64,000 nt of DNA, taken from Pseudozyma flocculosa PF-1. Its lineage: Eukaryota; Basidiomycota; Ustilaginomycetes; Ustilaginales; Ustilaginaceae. Below, piece by piece: positions 35,501 to 49,133 of the stretch. The stretch is taken from positions 172,501 through 236,500 of the forward strand of contig NW_006920885.1 in assembly GCF_000417875.1 (NCBI RefSeq), read 5' to 3'. Position numbers and translations under genes: made by a program. Each line of letters opens with the position of its first letter. Position 1 is the stretch's first letter. The notes beneath the pieces are model-generated. The model was given only the letters and a program-made list of their open reading frames with translations, was not told the origin of the DNA and did not search any database.

Positions 35501-36378
35501 TTCCTCGCCGGGCTGGGCCACCTGATCACGCTCAAGGGCCAGGAGGACGTCTACACGGGCGGGCTGGACCGCCAGGTCGACGAGCACGGCAAGTTTGCCT
35601 ATGTCTGGACCGACGAGATCTCGCAGATCGTCTACCACACGGCCTCGCTGATGCCCAACAAGGAGCACGATCCCAGCCACGCGGCCAAAAAGGCGCTCAT
35701 CGGCAACGACTGGGTGCACATTGTCTTCAACGAGTCCGGGCACGAATATCGCTTCGGCACGATCCCGAGCCAGTTCAACTTTGTCAACATCTGCATCTCG
35801 CCCAACTCGCGCGGCGGCGCCAACCTCGGCTCGGCCGCGCCCGACGACGCCGTCTTCTGTGAGTCGCTGCAGTCGCCCAGAAGGCAGAGCTCAGCAGGAT
35901 CGCGCCTGCGAGAAGACCTCCGCTGACATCGAGTTGCGCCCCGCCTTCACCTGCTCGCGCTGGCGTGACCACCAGACCGCGTCTCGCTGCAGACGCGCCC
36001 CGGCCTGCCCGACTTTTCGCTGGTGGGCGACGGCCAGCTCATCTCTGCCGAGTCGCTGCCGGCCTTTGTGAGGATCCTGGCGCTGACAAGCAACCTGATG
36101 AGCCAGATCTACCTCGACACGGGCGAGGCAATGCAGCCCTACACGAGCAGTGAGTGCCGTTGCCAGGCGACGTGTCGCGGTCGACCTTTGACCCCCACTG
36201 ACCACGTTCGATTGCCGCACGCCTCCTCTCTTGGATAGACTGGGTGTCGCGCTTGCACCACATCCAGCGCTTCCGGACGCAGCTGGAGAACAAGCGCCGT
36301 GCGGCCAACCCGGACGCCGAAACCCACAATGAGCCTGCCGACCCGGTGGAGCTGTACGACTTTACGCGGACGTACTGA
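29585..36378 (+). CDS. TSC2: Tuberin (TSC2), Rheb GTPase-activating protein
   Basis: Exon 1 (29585-35858) is 6.3 kb without interruption; exons 35976-36149 and 36239-36378 follow introns of 117 and 89 bp. The spliced product is 2195 residues; the start has a good context (CGCCATGG). The body is a helical-repeat region of tuberin type, with Ser/Arg-rich (about 1230-1310) and acidic insertions. The C-terminal RapGAP domain (about 1920-2140) includes FHKIGVLYVAPGQ, FAYVWTDEISQIVYHTASLMP and the catalytic loop GNDWVHIVFNESG, in which Asn2049 matches the Asn thumb. Splicing gives FYRVSLQTRPGLPDFS, as in homologues, then NWVSRLHHIQRF. Tuberin with hamartin (TSC1) inactivates Rheb and restrains TORC1 on lysosome/vacuole membranes. 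Budding yeast lacks it; smuts and fission yeast keep it. Confidence 0.92.
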
Positions 36379-36753
36379 TGAGCAGGCTGGGATCGTACGG
36401 AAGCGACAGCAGGATGGCTGCGCAGCAGAAAGTCTTTTAGGAGCGGAAGGAAGGGAGGCCAGCCTGGCACAGGTGCTGAACGACACTTGAAAACTCGTCG
36501 GGGTACCTTCCCTTTGCTGTATGCCAACGTGAGCGACGCAGCGCAGTGGCAGCACCGTGCATCGGCGAGAGACATGTCGGAGTTGTCGTCGTCTAGGAGG
36601 GATCGATTGCATGCGGGCCGGACCGCCAGGCATTCGGCAGAAGCGCGCAGGGCGGCGTCGCGCAGCGAAGTGTGGCGTGGTGAGAGGTGAGAAGCGATAA
36701 AAGTACAAGGAGCGGTGGAAGACGAGCAGCGGCATTCTAGACCGAAGACTGGC
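36379..36753. other. Convergent intergenic region, TSC2 / PET117
   Basis: A 375-bp stretch between two stop codons holding both 3' ends. No gene or structural RNA was seen. Confidence 0.5.
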
Positions 36754-37122
36754 TCATGACCCGGACCCCGCTGCCGCTGCTGCTGTCGTCGTCGAAGAAG
36801 CGGCGGTGGGTTGCATCTTCTGGTACTCTTCCTCGCGCTTTTGGTTGAGTTCGAGGTCGAGCTGGCGCTGGCGCTTCTTTTCCGCCTGCCTCGCCTCGTC
36901 CCGTTGCACGCCGCGGTACATGACCTGCCCGGTTCGTCGCACAGAGGTTGCGGATGGTGTTGTTCAGTTGGACGTGCTCGGTGTAGCATGGCATCGAAGG
37001 TGGGGAGGGGGGCCAAAGGGACGTACCTCTCGTTCTTTGGTCTGCATGAAGTGGACCCCCCATACCGTCAGGCCAGAGACGAGGACGGAGCCTATCAAGG
37101 TGGCTTTGGCTGCTCTCGACAT
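36754..37122 (-). CDS. PET117: PET117-like cytochrome c oxidase assembly protein
   Basis: Two exons, 37122-37027 and 36924-36754, with a 102-bp GTACGT...CAG intron, encode 88 residues. The protein begins MSRAAKATLIGSVLVSGLTV, a basic start plus one hydrophobic helix, followed by WGVHFMQTKERE. The splice joins this to VMYRGVQRDEARQAEKKRQR, the conserved Pet117 motif (VHxxQ...ERExxxxGvxRDxxR). The Ala/Ser/Thr tail is poorly conserved. Pet117 is a small matrix-facing inner-membrane protein that works with Cox15 in heme a synthesis and cytochrome c oxidase assembly. Length and motif order match the family (usually 80-110 residues). It is divergent from LSM6 with 341 bp between start codons. Confidence 0.85.
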
Positions 37123-37463
37123 GGTCTTCCAGGTCCTCGCCAGTAAATCTGCTTGCAGTGCGTGCTGAAAGGATGTGGTGAAAGCGAGGGGCCCAGGTGG
37201 CAAGAGGTTGGGTTGGGTCGGGTGATGGTGAAGAAGGCCACGAGGCCGTTTAGCAAATAGCAAACGTGGGTCGGCGCACGAAGAAAGCCAGCCCGGGAGA
37301 AAGCGCGGGACGCGGCAAAGTGGAGAAAGAAGCCGGCGTGCGGTTGGGCTGGGTGGCTGCCCATCGCCGCACACCATCTGCAGCACCACCACCTCCTCCT
37401 CCTCCACCACCTTTACGTTCCGCACTCGCACCCGCGCACACCGGTCAAGACACCACGGACGAT
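37123..37463. promoter_or_regulatory. Short divergent promoter, PET117 / LSM6
   Basis: A 341-bp stretch between the two start codons, so both promoters are compact or shared. A CACCACCTCCTCCTCC-type pyrimidine stretch (about 37383-37410) precedes LSM6. Confidence 0.55.
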
Positions 37464-38180
37464 ATGGCAGATTCGTCGACCCCGACTCCGCCCCCCGCCG
37501 CCGCGGCGCAACAGCAGCAGGTCAAGACGGGAAGTCCAAACGACTTTCTCAAAGGTGCGTCCCGTCCAAGCTCGTTCGATACTTTGCTTGGCCCTCGCAG
37601 GCGTTGTGCAGCCGCTGAGCTGGCATCTGACACCATCGAACCTTCTCTCGGGCCCCTCCGACTCCTTATCACAGGCGTGATTGGAAAGCAAGTCAACGTC
37701 CGACTCAACTCGGGCATCGACTATAGGGGTACGTCCCACCTCCCTCATCCTCATCGCCGCTCGATCCTCATACACTCACACCTTCTCCTCCTCCCCTTAT
37801 CCCCATTCCCGCCTTGTTCCTCTTCGCTCCCTTGCTGTGCAGGCACGCTATCCTGCCTGGACGGATACATGAACATCGCCCTCGAACAGACGTGCGAGTA
37901 CGTCGACGGCGTCATGAAGAACAACTACGGCGACGCCTTTATCCGTGGCAACAATGGTGCGTCGTCCCCGCCTCTCCTCTCTCCTCCCATCCTCGCTTCA
38001 ACAGTCCAATCCGTGGTTCCTGCGCGCATCCCTGAGACGAGAATCGGAATTGCGCTCGCTCGTCTACTCGACGTGCTTCCGACTGACGCCTTCACCCCGT
38101 CTCCACCCCGCCTCCTCCTCGCTCGACGTGCCGACGACGACGACGATGCCACAGTCATGTACATCACCGCATTGGAGTGA
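37464..38180 (+). CDS. LSM6: U6 snRNA-associated Sm-like protein LSm6
   Basis: Four exons: 37464-37554, 37675-37728, 37843-37956 and 38155-38180 (introns 120, 114 and 198 bp), giving 94 residues. After a Pro/Ala/Gln N-terminal tail the Sm fold reads SPNDFLKGVIGKQVNVRLNS (Sm1), GIDYRGTLSCLDGYMNIALE, then the Sm2 motif DAFIRGNNVMYITALE. The RGNN tetrapeptide is the RNA-binding signature of LSm6. All introns interrupt a Gly or Val codon after its first base, and the last exon contributes only eight residues. LSm6 is part of the LSm2-8 ring (nuclear, U6 snRNA 3' end) and the LSm1-7 ring (cytoplasmic mRNA decapping). Confidence 0.93.
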   Translation: MADSSTPTPPPAAAAQQQQVKTGSPNDFLKGASRPSSFDTLLGPRRRCAAAELASDTIEPSLGPLRLLITGVIGKQVNVRLNSGIDYRGTSHLPHPHRRSILIHSHLLLLPLSPFPPCSSSLPCCAGTLSCLDGYMNIALEQTCEYVDGVMKNNYGDAFIRGNNGASSPPLLSPPILASTVQSVVPARIPETRIGIALARLLDVLPTDAFTPSPPRLLLARRADDDDDATVMYITALE

Positions 38181-38757
38181 CGGTACCGCATCACCGCCCC
38201 CGCGCGCACCCATCGCTCCTGGTCGTCCTCTTGCCGGTCCTCTATCCAGACGATATCCGCAGCCCGCCCTCGCTCTCAGCAGACGCGATCTCGCCAGAAC
38301 GTGTGCAGCGCCGCCTTTCGCTCAGCCACGAGCTCCGCATACCCAGCTTGCAGCGCCACACAGCGTTGCACGTCGGGCAGCGAGGCCCATGAAACCACGC
38401 TGCACGACCGGAAAGGAAAGGCAAAGGCAAAGCGATGGGGCGGTAGGCATGGGCTTGGGTATTGACGAAGAGAGGCAAGAGGGACAAGAAAAAGTACAAG
38501 AGAGCGCTAGAGGGTGGCCGGTAGGCGCTAGCTGCAAGCTCGGGATGGCAATGGAGGGCTCTGAAAGCCGTGGGGATGGGGATGGTGGCATCGAATGGGC
38601 CATCCGAGAGCGCCGTAGCGGAGGAAGGCAAACGAGCAACACCGGAGGCCGTGCGACTTTTCTCCCGACGCCCTGGACCTTGTTCGAAGGGCGGCCTGAG
38701 CTCGCGAGCAGCTCCGTGCATGGCAGGGACGCGGCTGGAGATGGCTCGGGGCCTGCG
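38181..38757. other. Convergent intergenic region, LSM6 / VeA
   Basis: A 577-bp stretch between stop codons. Open frames cross it but none resembles a protein family. It contains the 3' ends of both genes. Confidence 0.45.
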
Positions 38758-41700
38758 CTAGTAAGGTCCGTAGCCTCGATCGCGCAGTTGCCGATCCCGA
38801 TCTCGCTCGCGCTCGCGCTCCCTCTCCCTTGCGAGGGCCCTCTCGCGCTCGTCGTCCCATTCTCGAGGACGTTCGTCGCGTCGAGACCGCCCGTAGGCCT
38901 GCTCGTAATCGAACGGTGGACCGGCCTGCTGCTGCTGCTGCTGCTGCGGCGGCGGCGGCGCCGGCGGCGGCGGAGGCAGACGTCCGCTGCCGGCTCGGCC
39001 ATAGTGGGGCCGCTCGACGTCGGGCGAAGGAAGCGCAGGCAGCGTTCTGACGGCCACGGGAGCATACTGCGGAGCCTGCCGCGTGCCCGTCAACGGGCTC
39101 CTCGGCGGCAGAGGCTCCTGGAAATGAGACGAGGGGCCGAGCTGCGAACTCGAGAGGTGCCGTCGGATCGGCGGCGTGGCCGACACGGAGCGCATCGCCG
39201 GGTCGACTTCCCTCGTCGTCGGAAAGCGAGGAAGCGGGTCGTAGAAGCTCTCGGCCCTCGGGAGTCGCGTGACGGGGCTGTCGTGCCGACTAGCCCGCCG
39301 CAACGAGGGCAACTGAGGCAGGTCCCGGATCGGTGGCAATGTCGGACCATCGCGAGGTTCTGCCGCGACCTCGAGCGGTGTCATCGGCCGGCTCGGCACC
39401 CGCCCCTCGTGCAAAGGCGTCCTGAGCCCGCGATGCGGGATCCCCGCACCGTCTGCCCGGGTCGGCATTGGCTCGACGAACCTTTCCTCGGGATGCGGTC
39501 GACGGTGCGTGTCGTACCCAGGTCGCTCGAGCTCGTACGGCCGGGCCACACCGAGCTGAGCTTGAGCCGGCACAGCGTAGGCAGGGTGGCCAGCAGGTTG
39601 GCCCGTAGAGTGACCAGCTGAGGGCCTGACAGGGGCTCTGTCGCTGGGGACGAAGAGGCGCTGGCGATCTGCGATCAACGAAGACGGGCCCCCCCTCTCG
39701 GGCGTCGGGCCGCGAGGAGAGTAGATCCTGGCCGAATGCGATCGCGGATGATCGGCGAGGTGGTCTGGGCCTGGTGAGCGCAGGTAGCGGTGGTCGGCCG
39801 ATCCCCTGCGCGTGTCCGGCGACGCGTGTGGCGGACCGGGAGCTGAACGATGCCAAGATGCGCCTGCACCAGGCGGCGGTGGTCCCATTCGCCGGCCCTG
39901 CTGACGGGGATCCTCGTCGCCGTAAGACGCAAAGCTATCCCTGCGCCGAAGAGTGACGGTGCTGTCCATCGACGGCGGACCTCTGGGCGGCAGCGTGTGC
40001 ATCTCGTCGTCTGCGTAGGGTGCAGGAGGGTACGCAGGAGCGACCCTACCGCCGTCCACACGATGCGGAGGCTGGATGAGACGCTCGCGAGGATCCCGCT
40101 CGACTTCGTGGTAGCCGTACCGAAGCGCGGCCTCGTCGGCATGGTTGTCAAAGCCGCGGTGGGGTGGGAGCGACCTTGACATGGGCATGCCCATCGGCGA
40201 CTCCTCCATGTGCCTCGACGCCGGGGTCCTCATTGGCAACCTGTCGTACCCTTGATACTGCGCCGGCGGCCCCGGATGATGGCCTGGCTGACTGCCATCC
40301 CGGTACGCCACAGGCGAGACTGGGGGTGGCTGTTGGTGTTGTGCATCGCGGAAATGCCGAGGTGCGGTCTCCGGATGATGGCTTCCGCTCGGCTGTCTGT
40401 ACGGCCCTCTTGCTGGCGTGTTACTAGCCGGGCCTAAGGCCGCGCCATCGTCGTGGACGAGCGGTCGGCGATGGTGCGGCGCCGAGATGGGTAGTGGAGG
40501 AACCGGCGGCGCTGGTTCCGCAGACGGACGCGAACGCTTCGGGCTCCTGCGGTCCCCGGACAAGGTGGCCGGAGGATTGTCTGCGTCTGAGCCGTCGCTG
40601 CGGCTGCTCTCCTTGCGTTTGGAGCTGCGACGACGCATCCGCGGCTGCTTGCGCACGCGTACCTTGAGCCCTTGGTCGGCGAAGGACTTGGACAGCGGCG
40701 TCGACTCTGAGCGAAGGGAAAAGAGCAAGGCAAGCGGACAGGGTCACGGGAAAACAAGACTCAGCACGCCGGTCTGTGAAGGGCCTGGCGTGCCCAAGGA
40801 GGAGCTCACCTTCCATGCCTGGGAACCGCTTGGCCGTATAGACATTGAACGGGGCCGAATAGATCGACTTGCAGTGGTGGACCGTGTGCCTGTCAGAGCC
40901 AAGAGAAATGGCTCGGGCCGTCAGTGCGGGGAGCTGGCAGTCGCGCCTCCAAGCGGTCTGGTCACTTACCCGATGGTCTCAAAGAGGCAGAGCTTGAGGC
41001 GGTACACGCCCTCGACGCGGATGCTGAGGTCCGGAAAGACAAAGAAGCCCTGGTGCGACCCGTCGATGTCCTTGAGGTGATAGAGGCACGAGACACAGGA
41101 GCCGCTCGTGTATCGCGTCTTGCCGTCCTGCAGCAGATGGAGCTCCTCGTCGCTCTCGTAGTTGCAGAGCATCGCGTACATGAAGTAGTAGGGATTCTCA
41201 AGGTACCACGCCTTGTCCTCCCATCCATCGCCGTGGACAGTGGTGACCGGCACTCCTCGTCTCACGCCGGGTGTCGAGGGAACCGCTGGGCCGTGACCGG
41301 CCGCCCTTTCGACCGGCGGAGCGATGGGGTCGGTGCTGCTCGACGAGATGGGCGCATCCCGCACAGGGCGGTCGTGGGTGATGACGCGGAGCTGGACGAT
41401 AGGCGCGGGGTCGATCGGCCGTCGGTCGGCTGTTGGCACGGCAAGAGCAAGGATCGCGAAACAAAGCAATCGAGATCAGCCGGTCCATCTCGATGCCGCC
41501 ACGCCCCCTTCTGGCGATGCTCACCTTTCTCGCCCACGCCACACATGCGCGAGTGTTTTGGCTGCTCGCGCACCGTCAGCTGGTACTCTCTGCAGAAGGC
41601 GGCGGGTGTGCAGGGGTTGTGAGAGTGTTGGTGGCAGCGAGCGTCAGCGAACACCTCCCGCGCTCTTCGGGGTCGACCAGGCGATGTCAGCGAGAACTCA

Positions 41701-41877
41701 CATGTACTCCCTGTGCTCCGTCATTTGCTGGACTGGCGCATACTGGTAGGCGACGCCTCCTTCAGAGGTGCTCGGAAGTCCCGCTTCGGCCGTGCCCTGA
41801 TCAGCTGCCTTGGAGGTCGAGGCCGACTTTGCCGCATCTTGAGCTTTCGCAGGCGGAACCGCAGCGCGGACCTTCAT
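38758..41877 (-). CDS. veA: Velvet-family regulator of VeA type
   Basis: Five exons: 41877-41702, 41589-41525, 41429-40970, 40889-40810 and 40706-38758 (introns 112, 95, 80 and 103 bp); 909 residues. The start is the ATG at 41877; the preceding in-frame codon series has no earlier ATG. The velvet domain (about 60-280) reads YQLTVREQPKHSRMCGVGEK, ADRRPIDPAPIVQLRVI, then PYYFMYAML...DEELHLLQDGKTRYTSGSCV, GFFVFPDLSIRVEGVYRLKL and CKSIYSAPFNVYTAKRFPGM, and ends TPLSKSFADQGLKVRVRK. This domain binds DNA and dimerises with VelB; VeA links light response to sexual development and secondary metabolism in ascomycetes, and velvet proteins control development in smuts. The long C-terminal half is Pro/Arg-rich with a Gln run and an alternating R-E/R-D tail ending RGYGPY. 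A basic segment RMRRRSSKRKESS just after the domain is a likely NLS. Confidence 0.92.
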
Positions 41878-44800
41878 CTCCACTGCACTCCTAGTCGCGC
41901 TCTTTTGCGACCGAGGCGCAGGGCTCCTGCGTGCGCTGGGTTGGGATGCGGGCTATGAAGCCCTTGAAAGCCGGGTGAGGTGTCGATGGGCACTGTTCCG
42001 TCGGCGGTTCGAGACTGGCTTGACCTTTGTATTCGTTTCGCGAAGACGAGCGCCGCTTCACGGTATCGCAAACAGCAAAGCGAAGCCTCTGCCGGTCGAA
42101 AGTCGAAGCGGGCGATGTGCAGAGCACTCCGAGGCCTGATTGCGTTTATCGGCCTCCCTCTTGGCTCTTCGCAGGTGACGGAGGGCAGGTGTCGCTCGTC
42201 GTGCCTCTAAGCTGAGAAATGTGATTGTCGAAGGCGGACGAGCCTCAGGCAGACCTCATCCAGTGTCTGGCGGGAGCAGTCCGGTTGACGTCAAGGCTGG
42301 TAGTTTGACAGCGCCGGCCTCCCTTCAGAAGAAGAGCTCGTGGCCGAGGACTGCAAGACGGCAGCCGGGATGGATGCCAGGGCAGGGCGACTGCCAGCGC
42401 GAAGAAAGGCCGCTGTACTGTCGATCGGGGCGATATGGAGCCGCTTCTGCCGATGCTGGCTCGGTGATGCTGCAAGCAAAGATCGGAACTCAGGCGGTTT
42501 CGATAGGGAGCGAGAGGACGTGGAGGTCACACGCGCGCAAAAGAGCGAGAAAGCGCTAAGGATGGCGCTTGGTGTGTCGATGCTGGATCCCAGGAGACCT
42601 GGAAGCCATGAAACAGCGCAAAGAGCAAGAGAGCAAGAGAGCTTGATCGCAAGAAGGCAGGCAGGCGTGCGATGGAGATTGTTGTACGGAAGGCGACTGC
42701 GCAGGCGGGGCGAATTCGATCCAGGGAATGTCGAAGTCGAGAGAGAGCGTGAGGGAAAAGGAGGAGACGACCAAGATGTGGGCGGGGAGGGCAAAAACGC
42801 GACCCTCGTCAGGGAGCACGGGCGGCGTTCAAAGCACGGATGAAAGGCTGGGAAAGGGAACGGGGCGAAGGCAGGCCGAGTCGGGGGCAGAGCGTGTGTG
42901 AGTAGGACTGGTGGAAGGGAGAGACAGAGGCAGAGGGAGAGGGAGAGGGCGGGAGGTGTGTGCGCGAGAGGGCCGTGAGGGAGAAGACTCGGGTCGGATC
43001 GAGTTCCGTGCGTCTGGTCCAGGAAACCGGGCAAGGGCCAAGCACAGCAGGGCGCGGGCGTGGGTGCGGGTCCCAGCGGGCAGGCCTCGAGGCAAGGAGA
43101 AAAGCGAAAAATTGAATGAGCGACAGACGACGCACAGCGCGGCCGGCAAGGTCAGACAGGCAGGCCAACCTCACCGAAGTGAGGCGGAGAGAAAGAGAGG
43201 CGGATCGAGGCAGGAGGACAAGGGTCACACCCGCCACCGAAAGCAGCCCGGAGTACGTACGGGACGATGGCAGGAGCGAGGAACGCGCCATCCTGACCGC
43301 GGCGGGCCGTCAGGACGGCTGGCTGGCTACCTACCATAGCTGATGCTGGGGCAGGCCTGCTGGCCAGGCCAAGCTTGACTTGGCTACGGTAGCTCTGCCT
43401 TGACCCAGCAACGCGGATCGCTTCGACGACGCCCCTCCGCCCCGCACCGCACCGTTGGCCCGTCTGTTCGCCCGCCTCCCGTGCGTCCGTGCTTTATTCG
43501 GCCACCTAGGCCGCTCTTGTCCCCATCTCCGTTGTCTTTGTCCTTTGCCCTTGCCTAGGCCCATTGCTTTAGGCATGAGAGCGGGCTCCCTCGCGGACCG
43601 TGCGACAAACACCCGCCAAACGTTGGCCTCGCCGGGGCCGCGCGCAACTTCTCCCGACGCTCGCCGTCGAGACTTCGGCCCAGCCGGTGGGTCGTTTCAG
43701 GTCTTCTTCGCAAAGGCAGACTCGTCAGACGGGGCGGTCCGAGCCGCAGCACGGCTTCAGAGCACGCACTGCACTCGCCGTGGCGCTGTCGACCTCAACT
43801 GAAGCGCACGCCTCCTGCTGTCGAGCGCCATCGCCCTGGAGGGCGCATCGGCCTGGCAGAGCACTCTAGTTCGCGCAGAGGGGCCCTATGTCAGGGAGCG
43901 CTGCCGCATGACGGACCGCGAGCAAGTCGACATGGAGATGGAGCTGCTGCCTACAGAACGTACTGTACGCCGTCTGTGCCTGCCGCTCCGCCATGACGCG
44001 GAAACGCCAAGAGGGGGAAGGCGGTGCGGCGAGGACGGGAAGCTTGTCGAGGGACGTGTACGTACCGTCCAGCGGGCGACTCGCCGCACGCACGGGCGCA
44101 CCTACGCAGCGGGCGCATGCGCCATTCAGCACGGCGGACAGGCAGGGTACGTTTTTCGTCTGTACGTCGACGTTCTGTCTGTCTCTTTTCTGTTCGCACG
44201 CAGCCTAGCATAGCCTGCCCGCCTGGCCTGTCCCACATGCTTGGGTTTTGTTTTCATCGGAGCGGAAGCCGGCCCGAAAGTCACGGCGGCGGGCAGGCCA
44301 GCAGGCGCAACCACGCCCGGACGCAAAGGCTGGTGACGAAGAGGTGGCCTCCTGTATGTGCTCCTTCGTGCGATGCGACCCTCCTCTCTTTGGCGAGCCC
44401 CCTCGGTGCCCCCGACAAGGACGTGATAAGCAGCTAGCACGTTTGGGCTGCGGCGTCCAGAGGCCTAGGCTTTCGCAGTCGCTCGCAACGAGGCACAGAC
44501 CTCCTCGGGTCGGAGCAAAGTGGGTTGAGGACCGCCCTCGAGAGAGACATGCCAGCCAGACACATGCTGGCGAGGGCAATCAGGCGGCGTTGGGGTCGGT
44601 CGCCATCGCCTACTCTCCGCGGATACAGAGAGTATGAACTCTCCCTCTCCCCTTGGCCTGTCCCCGACCCCTCCCATCATCAGAGAAGAGCGGAGTTTGA
44701 GATTAAGGATGGATCGCGGCGGCCGCCGCCCCGGTTCTGGAGGTGCCCAGGTGCAACAACGGTCAATTCCTGCTGGTCCCTCGGGCGCCACAGGTGACCT

Positions 44801-45840
44801 TCCGCTGTCGTTCACCGAGAATTCGGGGCTCCCCGTCGTACGTGTCCTTCCTCTTTCAGGCCCAATCTCGAATCTTTATTTCGCCTCCAGAATCTTACCT
44901 CTGCTCGTCCTCGAACCCTCCTCAGCAGAGCGCAAAGTCGGAACGGAGGGCCGACGAGCAGGCGAGGTGCCGAAAGGGCCGGCTGATAACATCGGAACGG
45001 GGCCTCTGGTGGAGCGAGATGCGGACGTTCTCGATACATATTTCGGTCTTCTTCGTCGTCGCTGCCGTCGCCTTCGCCACCAGGGAGGGGGCGGCGTCCT
45101 ACATACATGTACACACATACACATTCCGCGTGTGCCTGACGTACCGTAGATTCTACATACCGGTTAACTACCCTGGACCTCCGGGCCGTCTGCCCCGAGT
45201 CGAGGCGTGCTGAAAGGCCAGACCGCATCCGAGCGCGACGCCATCATCCATCTGCTGCTTGCGGTCTGGACGGGTGCGATGCTTTCCTGCTGGCTTTCCG
45301 GCCTGCTTCTGCATCAAAACGCCGCCGCCGAGATGGGTTCATGCGACGGCTCGACGAGGGCGGGAAACAAAAGGAGGCTTACCCAACGCTGCGTCTCCGG
45401 TGCCAGGAAAGGCTGCCCCCCTGGCCTTTGTCCACCGATCCCAGATTCTCCATTGTCTCGCCCATGTTCCGTCGGACCATGACCACCGGTCAAAAAGCGA
45501 TCGACTTCTGAGGTCGCGCGGGCACATCGCCGGCCAGCAAGCCCCGCTGGGGCGTCGAAGTCCAGGCACTTCCATTCGAGACAGCGTCAAGAGACGGGGC
45601 AAGATCTGCCGACCGTCATCGCTCTCTGCTTGTCGCGCCCTCTTCGACATCGAATCACATCGCTCGACACCCACTCCATCTCGGCGTGGGCAAATCGCGA
45701 TGTTTGCACGCGCAACGAGTGGTCGCTAGCGGGCGCGTTGCGAGGTGGACGCGCGCTAGCCGGACTAGTACACCTTATGTGGCGTCTGCCGTAGACGAGA
45801 TCAACCTGGTTGGGCCCCCACGCGGATCGACGTTCGCTCG

Positions 45841-45874
<34 letters not shown>

Positions 45875-46300
45875 TTTGGCCTCGTCGCCTCGACGCCGTC
45901 CGACCTCGTGCCCCGAAATCCGCTCTCCGCTCCCAGGGGTGACACAGGGAGGCCAGTCATGCGACAGAGCCGTTTGCGAGATGCACCAGCCGTCCCCTGA
46001 CGACGGAATGAACGCCATCCGGGATGGGAGCAAGCAAGCAACCAAGCGAGCGAGCGAGCGACCGGGCATGACCGGCAAGCTGGCTGGTTGGCAGGCAGAC
46101 GTTTTCGATATGATGGAGGCAGACCGAAGCGCGGCCCGTTGTAGGTACCTCTCGTTTGCTCTACACACGCCCTGGCCACCGGATCAGACTCATGCCTGCG
46201 GTGCCCATGCCTTCCGGCTTCTGCAGGTGCACCTACAGCACGCGCAGCGGGTCCGGACGAAGGCTGACTACGTATGTAGTCCGTTGCGCCGTTGTCCGGG
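41878..46300. other. Gene-poor region of 4.4 kb between VeA and TRM61
   Basis: No protein family or structural RNA could be supported on either strand. From about 42600 to 43200 the plus strand is purine-rich (GGGAGAGGGAGAGGG near 42930-42955), meaning a CT-rich promoter/leader for VeA on the minus strand. Near 45095-45125 is a TACATACATG/TACACACATACACA stretch, and at 45841-45873 a (CTGC)n array. A long VeA regulatory region or a non-coding RNA would fit but is not demonstrated. Confidence 0.45.
45841..45873. repeat. (CTGC)8 tetranucleotide microsatellite
   Basis: About eight uninterrupted CTGC units in non-coding DNA, 430 bases beyond the TRM61 stop. Confidence 0.9.
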
Positions 46301-48209
<1,909 letters not shown>

Positions 48210-49133
48210 ATTGTCGGATGCTGACCGCGAGAGGATGCGAGCGCGCTGCTGACAGGGAACCGTTCGATTGCTACGACGGAACGAAGCCCTGTATGCGCTG
48301 TAAGATGGGGAGGAGAGGGACGAGGTGAGGTGATGTTGCCATACGAACACGAGCGGCCAGCGGCAAAGGGCGAGGCAGCGCGAAGCTTGCCTGCCCTCTG
48401 GGCGAGGGGGACAGGCGAGGGGGAAAAAACTGGGCCAAACGGAAAGTGGAGAGCGGCGCCTCGACTCCCGAGTTCCAGACTCGCGGCTCAACTCGATGCC
48501 AGCCAGCGCGGGGGGGCTGGGGACAGAATGTTTGCGATCGGCTCCGAGGCTGTCGTCGGGCGCCGGCTCGATGCAATCATTTCAGGATTTTCTTCGCCCC
48601 GGCGGGCCAGGGGGGGCGGCCTGAGCACGCCTCGATCTCTTCTCGTCACGATCACCTCCTCCGCACCCCTTTCCCCGACCCGTCCCATCTCGATCAGTAT
48701 CCAGCCTTTTGGGACGAGCGCCGTCCTCTCGAGTCCTTCAACAGCCGAGGGGCCCTACAAACACGTTTCCCCCGACCACCCTTCCGACGTCAGCGGGTGT
48801 CCGCGCGACCCCCCTCGTTCGAGGCGGCGATCCCCGCCTGGCTCCATCCGCCTCTCTCGACGGCGTCGGCAGCCCCACGGCAACTTGCGCACGGTAGTGA
48901 TTTGCACCGTCCCGCTGCTCGGAGCGTCGACTTCCTGGCAATCAACGCATCGACGCCTGTCCTCCTGGTGACTGCTGCTGCTGTCGCCGTTGGCGCCGCC
49001 GCAGCGTGACCACCTCGTTTGGCGTGTTCGCTTGCAGTGCGTCAAGACCCGCTGACGGTCTTGGACGCTCCTCGGTGCAGGCAAGCTGCGGGTCGACTCT
49101 GGTCCCACGCAGGCCACCGACAGCCCTAGTGGC
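48210..49133. promoter_or_regulatory. Divergent promoter region, TRM61 / PAS-GATA gene
   Basis: A 924-bp stretch between start codons. No gene was recognised. A 5' UTR intron of the PAS/GATA gene is possible here but I could not place one with confidence. Confidence 0.45.

Noticed and set aside
43455..45215. Several overlapping open frames of 80-170 codons between VeA and TRM61
   Set aside because: Short, mutually overlapping, Arg/Pro/Ser-rich, without recognisable motifs or consistent splice sites.
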